Shown in pieces: positions 9,816 to 19,336 of a stretch of 64,000 bases of DNA (within the stretch, counting starts at the first letter, position 1; the number at the start of each line of letters is the position of its first letter). The notes beneath the pieces were generated by a model. It was not told the origin of the DNA and made no database searches. It saw nothing but the letters and a program-made list of their open reading frames with translations. Both the position numbers and the translations under genes were made by a program. The DNA is from Halopseudomonas xinjiangensis (GTDB taxonomy: Bacteria > Pseudomonadota > Gammaproteobacteria > Pseudomonadales > Pseudomonadaceae). Location: assembly GCA_011050525.1 (NCBI GenBank), contig DRFO01000030.1, forward strand, positions 62,001 through 126,000, given 5' to 3'.

Positions 9816-9960
9816 AGGGGGGAGCCTGTGCGGGTAATACGAAGCTGCACATTATGGGCTGATGAGTGGATGCGCCTCAAGCGCGCCAGATCGTAACGAA
9901 TGATTTGGAGGCAATTCGCCGGAAGCTTACCGGTCTGGCCAGCTCCCGACGCTTGTGGGC

Positions 9961-10641
9961 TCAGTCCGCTAGATGTTCGAGAATCAGATCTGCCAGTACG
10001 CGCGATCCTTCAGCGGTGGGATGGATTCCATCGTTGGCGATGTAGCGGGCTTCGTTACCCTGAAAGGCCTGGCGAACATCCACGAAGGTGATCCCCAGCC
10101 CCGGATAGGTACGGGCTTTCAGATCCATGCTGTACTCATTAATCTCACGCAGCTCCTCGGCATCGCCGACGGCGTTGTAGTAGCCGAGAAACACGATGTT
10201 TTCGATGCCGTCAGCTTGCATCTGCTGCGCAAGTTCGGCTATTTCGTCCTCCAGGTTCTGCAACAGCGGCATACATGCAGACAGAGACGGCCGACAGTTG
10301 CTGAACTGAATGTCGTTCCCGCCACCGTTGAAGATCAACGTGTTGATTCCTGTCTTGGGCGCGTTCGCGTATTGCTCAGGTACTGCGTAACGGCGGGAGC
10401 AGATAATATTGCCGCCGAGCATCTGGCAGCCAGAGCGGGCGCGGCTAGTAATGGTTTCGTTGAGATCTTCCTGCAGGTACTGATGAATATCCCCGCTTAG
10501 GGCAAACACTGAATCGCCCAGGATCAGGGTATCCGCGCTGGTAGTAACAGGGGGGTTGATAGCGTTGGCTGTGCCTGCACTCATCAGGGCGAGTGCAAGC
10601 AGTGCAAGTGCAGCATGCTTCAGCTTGTTCAGAACAGACAT
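9961..10641 (-). CDS. Secreted SGNH/GDSL-family hydrolase
   Basis: Probable esterase, lipase or acyl-thioesterase exported by Sec. The 226-residue precursor starts at ATG 10641, which has GAGGA upstream and a classic signal peptide (about 26 residues, ending TANA). A longer frame exists but would bury the signal. Block I is GDSVF with the nucleophile Ser, block III is GGGND, and block V is DGIHP with the Asp/His pair. Two cysteines about a dozen residues apart (GCQM and IICS) could form a periplasmic disulfide. The gene lies 137 bases downstream of the DAHP synthase gene, with a hairpin between them, so it is probably transcribed separately. The substrate is unknown. Confidence 0.82.
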   Translation of the reverse strand: MSVLNKLKHAALALLALALMSAGTANAINPPVTTSADTLILGDSVFALSGDIHQYLQEDLNETITSRARSGCQMLGGNIICSRRYAVPEQYANAPKTGINTLIFNGGGNDIQFSNCRPSLSACMPLLQNLEDEIAELAQQMQADGIENIVFLGYYNAVGDAEELREINEYSMDLKARTYPGLGITFVDVRQAFQGNEARYIANDGIHPTAEGSRVLADLILEHLAD

Positions 10642-10748
10642 GGCGTATCCTCGTTGTTGTTGTGATGCCATACGAGGAACTGCTACGAAGCCTCGGTGAG
10701 ACATAATGGTCTTATGGCTCACCGATATTAAGCGCCAGGCCGCCTGTG

Positions 10749-10770
10749 GAAAACCACCCAAACAGGTGGT
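10749..10770 (-). terminator. Rho-independent terminator after DAHP synthase
   Basis: Read leftward, ACCACC, a six-base loop and GGTGGT are followed by TTTT, nine bases after the stop of the DAHP synthase gene. The stem is short (6 bp), so efficiency is uncertain. Confidence 0.55.
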
Positions 10771-10778
10771 GAAAGGCT

Positions 10779-12131
10779 CTAGCGCCTGGCTTTTTTCAAG
10801 GTCTCGGCAATCATGAACGCCAATTCCAAAGATTGGTCAGCGTTCAGCCTGGGATCGCAGTGGGTGTGATAGCGGTCGGAAAGCCCGTCTTCGGTAACCG
10901 GGGTCGCGCCGCCGATGCACTCGGTGACGTTCTGCCCGGTCATTTCGATATGGATCCCGCCAGCCCAGGTTCCCTCTGCGTGGTGAACCGCAAAAAACTG
11001 CTCCACTTCGGCCAGGATGCGTGCGAAATCCCGGGTTTTGTAACCGCTCGACGCCTTGATCGTATTGCCATGCATGGGGTCGGAACTCCAGAGCACCTGC
11101 TTGCCCTCGCGTTCAACGGCTCTGACCAGTGCGGGCATATGCGCTTCAACCTTGTCTGCGCCCATACGCACAATCAGGTTGAGACGGCCGGGATCGTTTT
11201 CCGGGTTCAACACGTCGATCAGGCGCAGCAGTTCGTCTGGATCGGTGGTGGGGCCGGTTTTCACCCCGATCGGGTTGTTGATGCCGCGCATGAACTCCAC
11301 ATGAGCGCCGTCGAGTTGACGCGTGCGGTCACCGATCCAGAGCATGTGCGCTGAACAGTCATACCATTCGCCGGTAAGACTGTCCTGGCGTGTAAAGGCC
11401 TGTTCGTAGTTGAGCAGCAGAGCCTCATGGGCAGTAAAAAACGCCGTTTCGCGCAGTTGCGGACTGTGAACATTGTCGAAACCGCAGGCGCGCATGAACG
11501 CCAGGCTTTCATCGATACGGTCGGCCAGGTGCTGGAAGCGCGCCGAGGTGGCAGAGCTGGCGATAAAGTCGAGATTCCATTGGTGTACCTTGTCGAGGCT
11601 GGCGAAGCCTCCCTGGGCGAATGCGCGCAGCAGATTCAAGGTAGAGGTGGCTTGATGGTAGGCCATCAACAACCGTTGCGGATCGGGGGTGCGACCGGCC
11701 GCGTCGAAGGCGATGCTGTTGACGATATCGCCGCGATAGGCTGGCAAGGTCACCCCGTTCTGCGTCTCGTCATCAGCCGAGCGGGGCTTGGCGAACTGCC
11801 CGGCCATGCGTCCAACCTTTACCACCGGGCAACTGGCGGCGAAGGTCATGATCACGGCCATCTGCAGCAGGACCTTGAAGGTGTCGCGTATCTTTGGTGC
11901 AGAAAATTCCGCGAAGCTTTCCGCGCAGTCGCCGCCTTGCAGCAAAAAGGCGCGCCCGCTGGTGACCTGGGCAAACTGGCGACGTAGCTCCCGCGCTTCC
12001 CCGGCAAAAACCAATGGTGGGTATTCCGCCAGTGTCTGTTCGACCTGGGTCAGCGCCTGCTGATCGGGGTACGAAGGCTGCTGTATTACCGGTTTGCTGC
12101 GCCAGCTATTGGGGGTCCAGTCTGCGGTCAT
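10779..12131 (-). CDS. Class II 3-deoxy-D-arabino-heptulosonate-7-phosphate synthase
   Basis: Condenses phosphoenolpyruvate and erythrose 4-phosphate, the first step of the shikimate pathway. The 450-residue protein is a plant-type (class II, AroA-II) enzyme, recognised by [11 protein letters not shown] near residue 60, [18 protein letters not shown] and the metal-site region [12 protein letters not shown]. Length fits the short Pseudomonas housekeeping class II enzymes. No phenazine genes are adjacent, so general aromatic synthesis is likely. It is transcribed alone or with the downstream hydrolase; a weak terminator lies between. ATG 12131 is the start used. Confidence 0.93.
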   Translation of the reverse strand: MTADWTPNSWRSKPVIQQPSYPDQQALTQVEQTLAEYPPLVFAGEARELRRQFAQVTSGRAFLLQGGDCAESFAEFSAPKIRDTFKVLLQMAVIMTFAASCPVVKVGRMAGQFAKPRSADDETQNGVTLPAYRGDIVNSIAFDAAGRTPDPQRLLMAYHQATSTLNLLRAFAQGGFASLDKVHQWNLDFIASSATSARFQHLADRIDESLAFMRACGFDNVHSPQLRETAFFTAHEALLLNYEQAFTRQDSLTGEWYDCSAHMLWIGDRTRQLDGAHVEFMRGINNPIGVKTGPTTDPDELLRLIDVLNPENDPGRLNLIVRMGADKVEAHMPALVRAVEREGKQVLWSSDPMHGNTIKASSGYKTRDFARILAEVEQFFAVHHAEGTWAGGIHIEMTGQNVTECIGGATPVTEDGLSDRYHTHCDPRLNADQSLELAFMIAETLKKARR

Positions 12132-12190
12132 AAATGCTCTGCCGTCGTTGCTTGTCGTGTGGAAATTGGCTCGTGATGGTACCCTGAGTG

Positions 12191-13027
12191 ATGTCCATTA
12201 AACACCCTAACCCCCTGATCAAGCGACTCTATCGCTTTTGGAAACGCCTGTTTATGAATGACCAGGAAATTGTGCTGGAAAAACGGCGCGACGATTTCGG
12301 CCCGCTAAAGGTGACCGAGGCAGAGGGGTATCGATTTCTGTATTTCGGTGAACAGACCGAACAGAGTTGCAGTTTCATTGCCGATCCGGCCTGGCTGGAA
12401 TACGACTATACGCGCTCAATGCTGCTGGGATTATTCTGGCGTAGCCGGCCCAGGGATGTGCTGCTGCTCGGGCTCGGCGGTGGTGCTCTGGCCAACTGCC
12501 TGCTGAAGTATTTTGAGCCGCAGAAGCTGACTGCGGTGGAGCTGCGCCCAGCGGTAGTGGAATTGGCCAGTCGCTGGCTGGGGCTGAGTCAGGACGAACG
12601 CTTCTATATTGGCATTGGCTGCGCCGAAGCTCATGTAAACGGTGCGCCCGCCAGCTGTGATTTGTTGTTCATGGATCTGTACATGGAGGGCGGCATATCG
12701 AAACTGCAACTGCAGAGTGACTTTTTCCGGGCTTGCCACCAAGCGCTCAGACCAGGAGGCGTGATGGTGATCAACCAGTGGCAGATGGGCGATACGGGGC
12801 AACCCTATGCTGCCCGGATGCTTGAAGAGCTGTTCGGCAGTGAGTATCTCCAACTGCCGGTGGAGGAGGGCAACATCCTGTTGTTCGTCCCGGCTTCGGG
12901 AAGTCTGCACTTGAGCAAACCCGAAATGCTGAGCTGGGCGGATGATCTGGAGTCGCGGCTTGGATATTCATTGCGTCCCTATATTGAAGCGTTGCGTCGG
13001 GCCGCAGACGCGCCTTCGCTCGCGTAA
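12191..13027 (+). CDS. Spermidine synthase-like (aminopropyltransferase-fold) protein
   Basis: A 278-residue Rossmann-fold protein resembling SpeE. The cofactor loop reads [12 protein letters not shown] and a following acidic residue is in AVELRPAV. The region aligned with the catalytic Asp of SpeE is [10 protein letters not shown], which keeps an Asp but not the usual DSTDP. The polyamine site is therefore not clearly conserved, and many such Pseudomonas proteins are annotated as spermidine synthase without proof. ATG 12191 is used; an internal ATG at 12254 is an alternative. No speD is adjacent. It is convergent with sprT. Confidence 0.7.
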   Translation: MSIKHPNPLIKRLYRFWKRLFMNDQEIVLEKRRDDFGPLKVTEAEGYRFLYFGEQTEQSCSFIADPAWLEYDYTRSMLLGLFWRSRPRDVLLLGLGGGALANCLLKYFEPQKLTAVELRPAVVELASRWLGLSQDERFYIGIGCAEAHVNGAPASCDLLFMDLYMEGGISKLQLQSDFFRACHQALRPGGVMVINQWQMGDTGQPYAARMLEELFGSEYLQLPVEEGNILLFVPASGSLHLSKPEMLSWADDLESRLGYSLRPYIEALRRAADAPSLA

Positions 13028-13069
13028 CGTAGAACTGGTGGCAGGAACGCCCGGTGAAGTCGTACCTGG

Positions 13070-13561
13070 CTAGGCAATGTTTCGCTGGCCAGTGAACTGC
13101 AATATAGTGCCGCAGCGTCGGCACTGGTAGCGTCTGCCGCGACCCACCCAGGCGTGTCTCTGGGCCGTAAAGGGCACAGGGCCAGGGCAGCTGCATTGGT
13201 AAACGTAATTGGTTCTACGTCGCCCTTCAGGCACAGGATAGTCATGGCAGCGCTTGGCCGGAAGCCCGAATAGCTCGATCATGAGCGCCTGCCACTGCGA
13301 GCCATGAGGTCGAATCCTGCCGCCATACAGGGCATGGGCTATGAGGTGGGCTACTTCATGGGGAACCGTCTGTTTTAGAAAATCGTCGCTGTGGTCCTGG
13401 TACATCTGTCCATTGAAGCGTAAAAGATTGCGGTTCAGATAGGCAACACCCGCGCGCTGCCCCTTGAGATCCAAAGTCACAGTGGGCCGTTCAAAGCGCC
13501 GCTGAAAGCGTACTTCAGCCAGCTGATAACAGGTTTCAAGGGATGCGAGGAGTTGTTCCAT
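13070..13561 (-). CDS. sprT: SprT-family metalloprotease-like protein
   Basis: 163-residue SprT protein, bacterial relative of the SPRTN DNA-protein crosslink protease. The HExxH zinc site is HEVAH at residues 68-72, followed by a C-terminal zinc ribbon made by CxC and CxxC pairs (YQCSC and QCRRC). Length fits E. coli SprT (165). Role in bacteria is not established. The gene lies downstream of the flavodoxin-like gene on the same strand with about 50 bases between. Confidence 0.9.
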   Translation of the reverse strand: MEQLLASLETCYQLAEVRFQRRFERPTVTLDLKGQRAGVAYLNRNLLRFNGQMYQDHSDDFLKQTVPHEVAHLIAHALYGGRIRPHGSQWQALMIELFGLPAKRCHDYPVPEGRRRTNYVYQCSCPGPVPFTAQRHAWVGRGRRYQCRRCGTILQFTGQRNIA

Positions 13562-13615
13562 CGGGCGAGTATAAGAGTGAACGGCGCGGCCCAGAAGGCT
13601 CGGTTACAGAAAAAA

Positions 13616-14083
13616 TCAAAAAATGCTGCTGTCGAGCCCGGCGGCCATATACATTCCCAGCTCTTCTGCCTGGCGCAGAAAGTCATCGTCCCAATCGCCC
13701 TTGAAAACCACTGGGTCCTGAACCCATTGCCAGCGCAACCCGGTGACTATCGACTCGACGGCCCGGCGGGTGCCCGTACCGTCCATCCCGGCTCGAACAT
13801 AGAGTGCGCAGGGCAGTCCCTGTTTTTTTTCCAGCACGGGATAGTAGCTACGATCAAAAAAATCCTTCAACGCGCCGCTCATGTAGCCGAGGTTTTCAGT
13901 GGTGCCGAGAATGATCGCGTCAGCCGTGAGTACGTCTGCGGCGGTGGCTTGGAGCGGGGGCTTCCAGTCCACCTCTACGTTGTCGATGTTAGGGTGGCGG
14001 GCGCCTTTCACAACGGCTTCAACCAGCCGGCGAGTGTTGTCTGAGGGAGCATGGGCGATCAGCAGGAGGCGTTTTGCGGTCAT
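13616..14083 (-). CDS. Flavodoxin-like NAD(P)H-dependent FMN reductase family protein
   Basis: 155 residues with a flavodoxin fold. The FMN phosphate loop is near the N-terminus (AHAPSDNTRRL) and the second flavin-contacting segment is GTTENLGYMSGALKDFFDR, typical of NADPH-dependent FMN reductase and flavodoxin family proteins. ATG 14083 is preceded by GGAGA, so the longer upstream frame is rejected. Likely a cytosolic quinone or flavin reductase; the electron partner cannot be told. It may be cotranscribed with sprT. Confidence 0.78.
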   Translation of the reverse strand: MTAKRLLLIAHAPSDNTRRLVEAVVKGARHPNIDNVEVDWKPPLQATAADVLTADAIILGTTENLGYMSGALKDFFDRSYYPVLEKKQGLPCALYVRAGMDGTGTRRAVESIVTGLRWQWVQDPVVFKGDWDDDFLRQAEELGMYMAAGLDSSIF

Positions 14084-14233
14084 TGATTCTCCATGGGAGT
14101 CAGCGACTGCCCCATATCCGGGTATTGGTCTGACAAGTGTAGCCTGTAACCGGAATTCTTTGAAAACTGCCAGAATAAGTGTGTTGGGAGGCGGCAATCT
14201 AAGGTCAAGCCTGTCGATTGCCGCTTCGCGGAA

Positions 14234-16129
14234 TTACTCGGCAGGATTAGCCAGCGAGTTGATCTGATAGATTGCCGTGGTGCCGCTTACTTCATTGCCC
14301 ACGATCAGCAAGGGTTCGCCGCTTGGGGACTGATCCGACGGAACGAATACCAACCCCTCTGGACCCAAATCGCCTGCCGCTGACAGATTGGCTGACGGAT
14401 CGCTGATCCATTCCTCGCGGGTGTTGAAGTAATCAACGAAGCTGGGGGCCTGCGGGTTGCTGATGTCATAGACCATTATGCTGCCCATACGCTCGAGGCC
14501 GATGAATGCAAACGTCTTCTCGCCCAGTACGCCAATGGTTATGCCTTCTGGCTCCGGACCCTTGGCATCGCTGCGACTGTCCAGGGCATCGCCTTCATCG
14601 TGACCGGAGTTGAAGTAGGCGTTGCATGGAATGTCGCGCTGGCTACCCACTTTGCAATCCGCGCTGGCGAGATAACGTTCAAAATGATCGGCGGAATCCC
14701 AAACCAGATCGCCGTTTGCATCCCAGATGGAAAACGAGCGCGCGCCATATGAAGAGAGACTGTCATACATGATTCGATCACCGGCCGGATTCTCCGTGCC
14801 GCTCGCATCGAACATGACTGGTTCACCATTGGTGTCCCTGCGGTAACCGTCCACCCAGGAAATATTCAGGCGTCCCAGTTCGCCGTCGTCGCGACAAGCA
14901 CCCGGATCGCCATCCACCGCCTCGCAGTAACCGAACACTTGCGGGTTCAGCAGGGCGCCTGCAGCCAACGCGTTCAGCTGTGGCGGGAGGTCATCGCCAG
15001 CACGCCGGGCAAAGCCATCGACATGGACCAGATGCTTGACGCGGAATTCTTCCACGAAGCCCTGACTGGCATCACCTGCCCAGTAGAGCGGGTTGTCTTC
15101 GCCCCAGGCTCTGGCATCGCCTTCATTGGCGGTGACGATGTAGGTGGCACCGCCGACGCTGTAACCGGCAATGCTATCCGGATGATAGGACCCGACCACC
15201 CCCGGCCGGGAACGGATATCGATGCCACCGTCCTCGTCGCTGGCATCAATACCGTTAGCCGCATCGCCATGGTCCTTGGTGCCCAGAGGCGTGACGCCGG
15301 TAATCTGTCCGGCGACGATGTCCAGTTGTGCCAGGGCATTGTTTTCCTGCAAGGCCACCCAGGCAGTGGTGCTGTCAGGCGAAACGGTGATGTATTCCGG
15401 TTCAATATCCTGGGCCACGGTTGCGCCTGGTCCATAGATGCGAACACCGGCAGCGGTCAACGCCTGTCGCTGGTCGTTGAATGCCGTGAAATCGGCGGTG
15501 ATGACGCTGCCAAGGGCTCGGTTTTGCACCGGAACGATGCTTACGGAGCCTTCAGGATCGATACTGTAGTCATCGCTGGGCTCACCTTCATTGGCGACCA
15601 GTACGAATTTTCCGTCCGGGGTGAAGGTCAGCATGTCGGGCTGGGCGCCGACCGCGACCTGGTCCAGGAGGGTGAAACTGGTGGTGTCGTATAACGCTAC
15701 GAATCCGTTGTCGGTCTTGGTATCGGCTTCCACGGCAACGGCGATCATGCCGTCATGATATGCCACGCTGTTTACCACAGCGCCGGCGGCGATGTCCTCG
15801 ACGGTCAAGGTACGAATCAGCGCAGGGTTAGCCAGGTCGCGCGCGTCCAGCACGTCAACAGCGCCTTTCTGGGCGTTGACGATGAAAATCTGCGAGTTCA
15901 CCGGATCAAAGGCCGGAATCTCTGCGGCGCTCTGATCGAAGACGCCCGAGCTGTAACGGCCCACTAGACTCAGCGCGAGGCTTGCTGGAGTAGCTGGTTC
16001 TGCAGGTGGAGCTTCGGTAACCGGCGGTGGCGTATTGTCTGGCTGGTCGTCATTATCGCTGTCGCTGTTGCAGCCGGCTGTCGCAACGAAGAGAGCAGCC
16101 AGCGCGGTAGCGGGGATCCACTTGTGCAT
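14234..16129 (-). CDS. Choice-of-anchor I family beta-propeller lipoprotein
   Basis: 631-residue exported protein starting at ATG 16129 with AAAGGA upstream. The signal sequence ends in ATAGC followed by Ser and Asp residues, a probable though imperfect lipobox. The body is a repeated propeller with segments such as LVANEGEPSDDY and VTANEGDARAW, characteristic of the choice-of-anchor I family (related to mesenchyme-specific cell surface glycoprotein and some secreted phytase/phosphatase-like propellers). Asp-rich stretches suggest calcium binding. An Asp after the lipidated Cys is not visible at +2 (it is Asn), so outer-membrane sorting is expected. Function is unknown; phosphatase activity should not be assumed. 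Confidence 0.75.
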   Translation of the reverse strand: MHKWIPATALAALFVATAGCNSDSDNDDQPDNTPPPVTEAPPAEPATPASLALSLVGRYSSGVFDQSAAEIPAFDPVNSQIFIVNAQKGAVDVLDARDLANPALIRTLTVEDIAAGAVVNSVAYHDGMIAVAVEADTKTDNGFVALYDTTSFTLLDQVAVGAQPDMLTFTPDGKFVLVANEGEPSDDYSIDPEGSVSIVPVQNRALGSVITADFTAFNDQRQALTAAGVRIYGPGATVAQDIEPEYITVSPDSTTAWVALQENNALAQLDIVAGQITGVTPLGTKDHGDAANGIDASDEDGGIDIRSRPGVVGSYHPDSIAGYSVGGATYIVTANEGDARAWGEDNPLYWAGDASQGFVEEFRVKHLVHVDGFARRAGDDLPPQLNALAAGALLNPQVFGYCEAVDGDPGACRDDGELGRLNISWVDGYRRDTNGEPVMFDASGTENPAGDRIMYDSLSSYGARSFSIWDANGDLVWDSADHFERYLASADCKVGSQRDIPCNAYFNSGHDEGDALDSRSDAKGPEPEGITIGVLGEKTFAFIGLERMGSIMVYDISNPQAPSFVDYFNTREEWISDPSANLSAAGDLGPEGLVFVPSDQSPSGEPLLIVGNEVSGTTAIYQINSLANPAE

Positions 16130-16251
16130 TGATAGTGTCCTTTCAATATGATTGAGCGGATACATTCATACGCAGTCGTTGTTACACAGTGGTTTCGTTA
16201 AGTTGTCGGTCTGATGAACAAACGAGGGACAGCGTTCGCTACAATGGCCGA

Positions 16252-16863
16252 ATGAATGCTCCGTATCCCGACGATCTGTTACCCGACCAGTTCGACCAGC
16301 ATCTGCTGGCGATACTCGAAAGCGATCCTGCAGGCATTGACGAATATGCGCTAATCAAGCGTCTCGCAGGCCTGTTCCCCGATTCGCTATTCAACGCGCC
16401 TGATGCGCTACGCGATCCGTTGCGCTTGTTCCAGGTCCATTTCCTGCTTTTTCACAGCCTGTACAGGTTATCCGACGCCCTTTGTCGTTCCGGCCGACAA
16501 CTGGAAATCAATACCCTGCGCATAGTGATTGTTCCGCGACCTGGATCCAAGGCGGACCTGACTTTGCCCGATCCGCTTCGAGTTTATTATCTGGACTGGG
16601 ATCAGTGGGTGAGCACCCACGCGGAGGATGTGGTCAAACTGCTGGACCAATTCTGGACGGGCAGCGGGCAGGCGGCAGATTCTGAGGTAACCGCTGCGCT
16701 GGAGCTGTTCGGCCTGCCGCAGACTGTTTCCGCGCGCGAGATCAAAGCGCGATACCGTGAACTCATCAGCGTTCACCATCCCGATCGGGGAGGCGACACC
16801 GGATTGGTGCAGGACCTCAACAATGGTTTCGTAATTCTTAAACGCTATTACGGAGCGGGTTGA
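16252..16863 (+). CDS. DnaJ-related protein with C-terminal J domain
   Basis: 203 residues. The N-terminal two thirds match the DNAJ-related family (LDQFWTGSG region), and the C-terminal 55 residues form a J domain with the HPD tripeptide (HHPDRGG), the part that stimulates DnaK ATPase. There is no Gly/Phe or zinc-finger region, so it is a type III co-chaperone. ATG 16252 is used; its Shine-Dalgarno is weak, and a GTG upstream would add 21 residues. Confidence 0.85.
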   Translation: MNAPYPDDLLPDQFDQHLLAILESDPAGIDEYALIKRLAGLFPDSLFNAPDALRDPLRLFQVHFLLFHSLYRLSDALCRSGRQLEINTLRIVIVPRPGSKADLTLPDPLRVYYLDWDQWVSTHAEDVVKLLDQFWTGSGQAADSEVTAALELFGLPQTVSAREIKARYRELISVHHPDRGGDTGLVQDLNNGFVILKRYYGAG

Positions 16864-16908
16864 AGTCGCCAATCTCTCTAAGGGGGTAGGTACTTTCCAC
16901 GTCCTTTT

Positions 16909-16920
16909 TGACTATAGTCA
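16909..16920. promoter_or_regulatory. 12-bp perfect palindrome upstream of the Yip1 gene
   Basis: TGACTATAGTCA is a perfect palindrome about 95 bases before the Yip1 start. It contains TATAGT, a good -10 match, but no -35 at proper distance. It could be an operator or a chance motif. Confidence 0.3.
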
Positions 16921-17014
16921 TGGTCATGAACTGCGACATTCCGTCGCATATTCTGCACCTGCTGCCGGCTCGCGCCAAAGACGGCGGGAATAATAATAAT
17001 TAGGAGTTATTACC

Positions 17015-17614
17015 ATGATTCATCATGTACTGGGCCTATTCACCCATCCCGACCAGGAATGGAAGGAAATCAAGGGTGAAGAACGCACTATTGGTCCAAT
17101 GTATCTTTTCCACGTGTTGGTTCTCGCGGCAATTCCGGTTGTGTCTGCCTACATAGGCACCACCCAGGTAGGCTGGTCTATCGGCACCATCGACCCGGTG
17201 AGACTTACCCAGGCCAGCGCGCTGTACATGACTGTTCTGTCGTATATCGCCATGCTCGCGGGTGTTGTGGTTATGGGGGCGTTCATACACTGGATGGCCC
17301 GAACCTATGATTCGACTCCTAGTTTCACTGATTGCCTGGTGTTTGCCGCCTACACCGCAACTCCGCTGTTCATCGCTGGACTCTGCGCGCTTTATCCGAA
17401 CCTGTGGCTGGCCATGGTGGTAGGTACCGCGGCGATTGCCTACACGGTTTTTCTTCTGTATCAGGGCATCCCGATCTTCATGGATATTCCTGGCGAGGAA
17501 GGTTTTCTTTTTTCCAGTTCTATCTTGGCTGTGGGCCTGGTAGTCCTGGTTGGCATGATGGCTACTGCGGTGATTTTCTGGGGTTTTGGTATCGGCCCCG
17601 TTTATCTGCGCTAG
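17015..17614 (+). CDS. Yip1-family inner membrane protein
   Basis: 199-residue polytopic protein (about five helices) of the Yip1 domain family, recognised from the N-terminal HPDQEWKEI and the distribution of hydrophobic segments. ATG 17015 has a strong TAGGAG upstream. Bacterial members have no firm function. It is monocistronic, followed by a clear terminator. Confidence 0.82.
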   Translation: MIHHVLGLFTHPDQEWKEIKGEERTIGPMYLFHVLVLAAIPVVSAYIGTTQVGWSIGTIDPVRLTQASALYMTVLSYIAMLAGVVVMGAFIHWMARTYDSTPSFTDCLVFAAYTATPLFIAGLCALYPNLWLAMVVGTAAIAYTVFLLYQGIPIFMDIPGEEGFLFSSSILAVGLVVLVGMMATAVIFWGFGIGPVYLR

Positions 17615-17630
17615 TTCCTCCGATATATCC

Positions 17631-17672
17631 AACACCTCCTGTCGGCCTTGCCTATTAGGAGGTGTTGTTTTT
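17631..17672 (+). terminator. Rho-independent terminator after the Yip1 gene
   Basis: A perfect 10-bp stem (AACACCTCCT with AGGAGGTGTT) closes a 16-base loop and is followed by GTTTTT. It separates the Yip1 gene from ttcA. Confidence 0.85.
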
Positions 17673-17723
17673 CCGGCAAGCGATAACGGTTAATATGCCG
17701 CCTTACCTTGCCCGGATCATCCT

Positions 17724-18551
17724 ATGAGCCATCTGAGTGTTACCCAGAATAAATTGCAGAAACGCTTGCGGCGATTGACTGCCGAGGCGGTTACCGATTA
17801 CGGCATGATCGAGGATGGCGACAAGGTCATGGTCTGCCTGTCAGGGGGCAAGGACAGCTACACGCTGCTGGATATGTTGCTGCATTTGCAGAAAGTGGCG
17901 CCCATCCGGTTTGAGCTGGTGGCGGTCAACCTTGACCAGAAGCAGCCTGGCTTTCCGGGAGAGGTATTGCCTGCCTACCTGGAGCGCCTTGGAGTCCCTT
18001 TCCATATCCTTGAGCGCGACACCTATTCGATCGTCAAAGACAAGATTCCCGAGGGCAAAACCACCTGCTCGCTGTGCTCGCGGCTGCGCCGTGGCAATCT
18101 TTATAACTTTGCCGACGAAATCGGCGCAACGCGGATGGCGCTTGGGCATCATCGGGATGACATCGTAGAAACGTTTTTCCTCAATATGTTCCATGGCGGC
18201 AACCTGAAAGCCATGCCCCCCAAACTGCGGTCCGATGACGGACGTAATGTGGTCATCCGGCCATTGGCCTATTGCAATGAGCGGGATATCGAAGCTTACG
18301 CGCGCCTGCAAGAATTTCCGATCATTCCCTGCAACCTGTGCGGCTCCCAGGAGAACCTGCAGCGCAAGGTAGTCAAGGAGATGCTCAATAACTGGGAACG
18401 CGAGGCCCCGGGTCGCGTCGAGAGTATTTTCCGTTCTCTGCGTCACGTGCATCCATCACAGCTGGCAGATACCCGGCTGTTCGATTTTGCCAGCCTGAAG
18501 GTCGATGACGACGCTACACCGCGTTTTCTCAAGGTGCAGAGTGTGCAATGA
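17724..18551 (+). CDS. ttcA: TtcA, tRNA 2-thiocytidine(32) synthetase
   Basis: Adds sulfur to C32 of certain tRNAs using ATP and a 4Fe-4S cluster. The 275-residue protein has the PP-loop SGGKDS at 40-45 and cysteine pairs C115/C118 (CSLC) and C203/C206 (CNLC) that hold the cluster and sulfur. Start at ATG 17724; ribosome site weak. The glycosylase-like gene follows after 39 bases. Confidence 0.95.
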   Translation: MSHLSVTQNKLQKRLRRLTAEAVTDYGMIEDGDKVMVCLSGGKDSYTLLDMLLHLQKVAPIRFELVAVNLDQKQPGFPGEVLPAYLERLGVPFHILERDTYSIVKDKIPEGKTTCSLCSRLRRGNLYNFADEIGATRMALGHHRDDIVETFFLNMFHGGNLKAMPPKLRSDDGRNVVIRPLAYCNERDIEAYARLQEFPIIPCNLCGSQENLQRKVVKEMLNNWEREAPGRVESIFRSLRHVHPSQLADTRLFDFASLKVDDDATPRFLKVQSVQ

Positions 18552-18590
18552 GACTACTGATGACCCTGTTCATGATGAACTGTGCTGCGC

Positions 18591-19262
18591 ATGCGTAATT
18601 ACGCCTGGCTTGAAGCATATTGTCTCAACCGTTTCGGTTCACGGGCCGCGATGGAGGCTCGGCTTCCAGTGCCGCGTAACGCCGCTGAACTGCTGGCGCT
18701 CGGCGACGATCGCTACCTGTCGACCCTAGCGCTGCGAGTATTTCGGGCGGGCTTGAAGCACAGCCTGGTTGATGCGAAATGGCCCGCCTTCGAGGAGGTT
18801 TTTTTCGGCTTTGATCCGGAGAAGGTCACCCTGATGGGAGCTGAGCATATTGAGCGCATGATGCAGGATACGCGCTTGATCCGTCATCTCGGCAAACTCC
18901 GCAGCGTGCCGCGCAATGCCCAGCTGATATTGGATATCCGGGAGCAGCACGGCAGTATGGGGCGCTTTATTTCCGACTGGCCGGTAACTGACATAACGGG
19001 CCTGTGGCGCCTGCTGGCCAAGCGTGGCAATCAGATGGGCGGGCTCTCGGCGCCGAGATATCTGCGCATGCTCGGCAAGGACAGCTTCGTGCCGACCGAA
19101 GACGTTGTCGCTGCGCTAAAAAGCCAGGGCGTCGTGGATAAAGCGCCGACCAGCCAGCGCGATCTGGCGGCGGTCCAAGAGGCGTTCAACCAGTTGCACT
19201 CCGAAAGTGGCCGGCCCTTCTGCCAGCTGTCAGTGATGCTTGCCCAGACAGTCAATCACTGA
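18591..19262 (+). CDS. DNA-3-methyladenine glycosylase I-like protein (divergent Tag)
   Basis: 223 residues aligned with Tag (helix-hairpin-helix 3-methyladenine glycosylase). The best match is FGFDPEKV..HIERMMQDTRLIRHLGKL, equivalent to E. coli FDPVKV..VERLVQDAGIIRHRGKI. The zinc-binding residues of E. coli Tag (Cys4, His17, His175, Cys179) have no counterpart at the termini, and the base-contacting segment LEGQQAGLSW reads LRVFRAGLKH here, losing the Glu and Trp. Substrate or activity may thus differ. ATG 18591 is chosen over a GTG three codons upstream. It lies 39 bases after ttcA and may be cotranscribed. Confidence 0.78.
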   Translation: MRNYAWLEAYCLNRFGSRAAMEARLPVPRNAAELLALGDDRYLSTLALRVFRAGLKHSLVDAKWPAFEEVFFGFDPEKVTLMGAEHIERMMQDTRLIRHLGKLRSVPRNAQLILDIREQHGSMGRFISDWPVTDITGLWRLLAKRGNQMGGLSAPRYLRMLGKDSFVPTEDVVAALKSQGVVDKAPTSQRDLAAVQEAFNQLHSESGRPFCQLSVMLAQTVNH

Positions 19263-19336
19263 GCTCTCAAGGCCGGACTTGACCGGTTGGTGATGGCAAG
19301 GCAATGTGACGGCTTGACCACTTCCGAGGCTGCTCC

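Noticed and set aside
17036..17635. 199-codon open frame opposite the Yip1 gene
   Set aside because: Equal length to the Yip1 gene but hydrophilic and unlike any family; the Yip1 frame has the ribosome site, helices and terminator.
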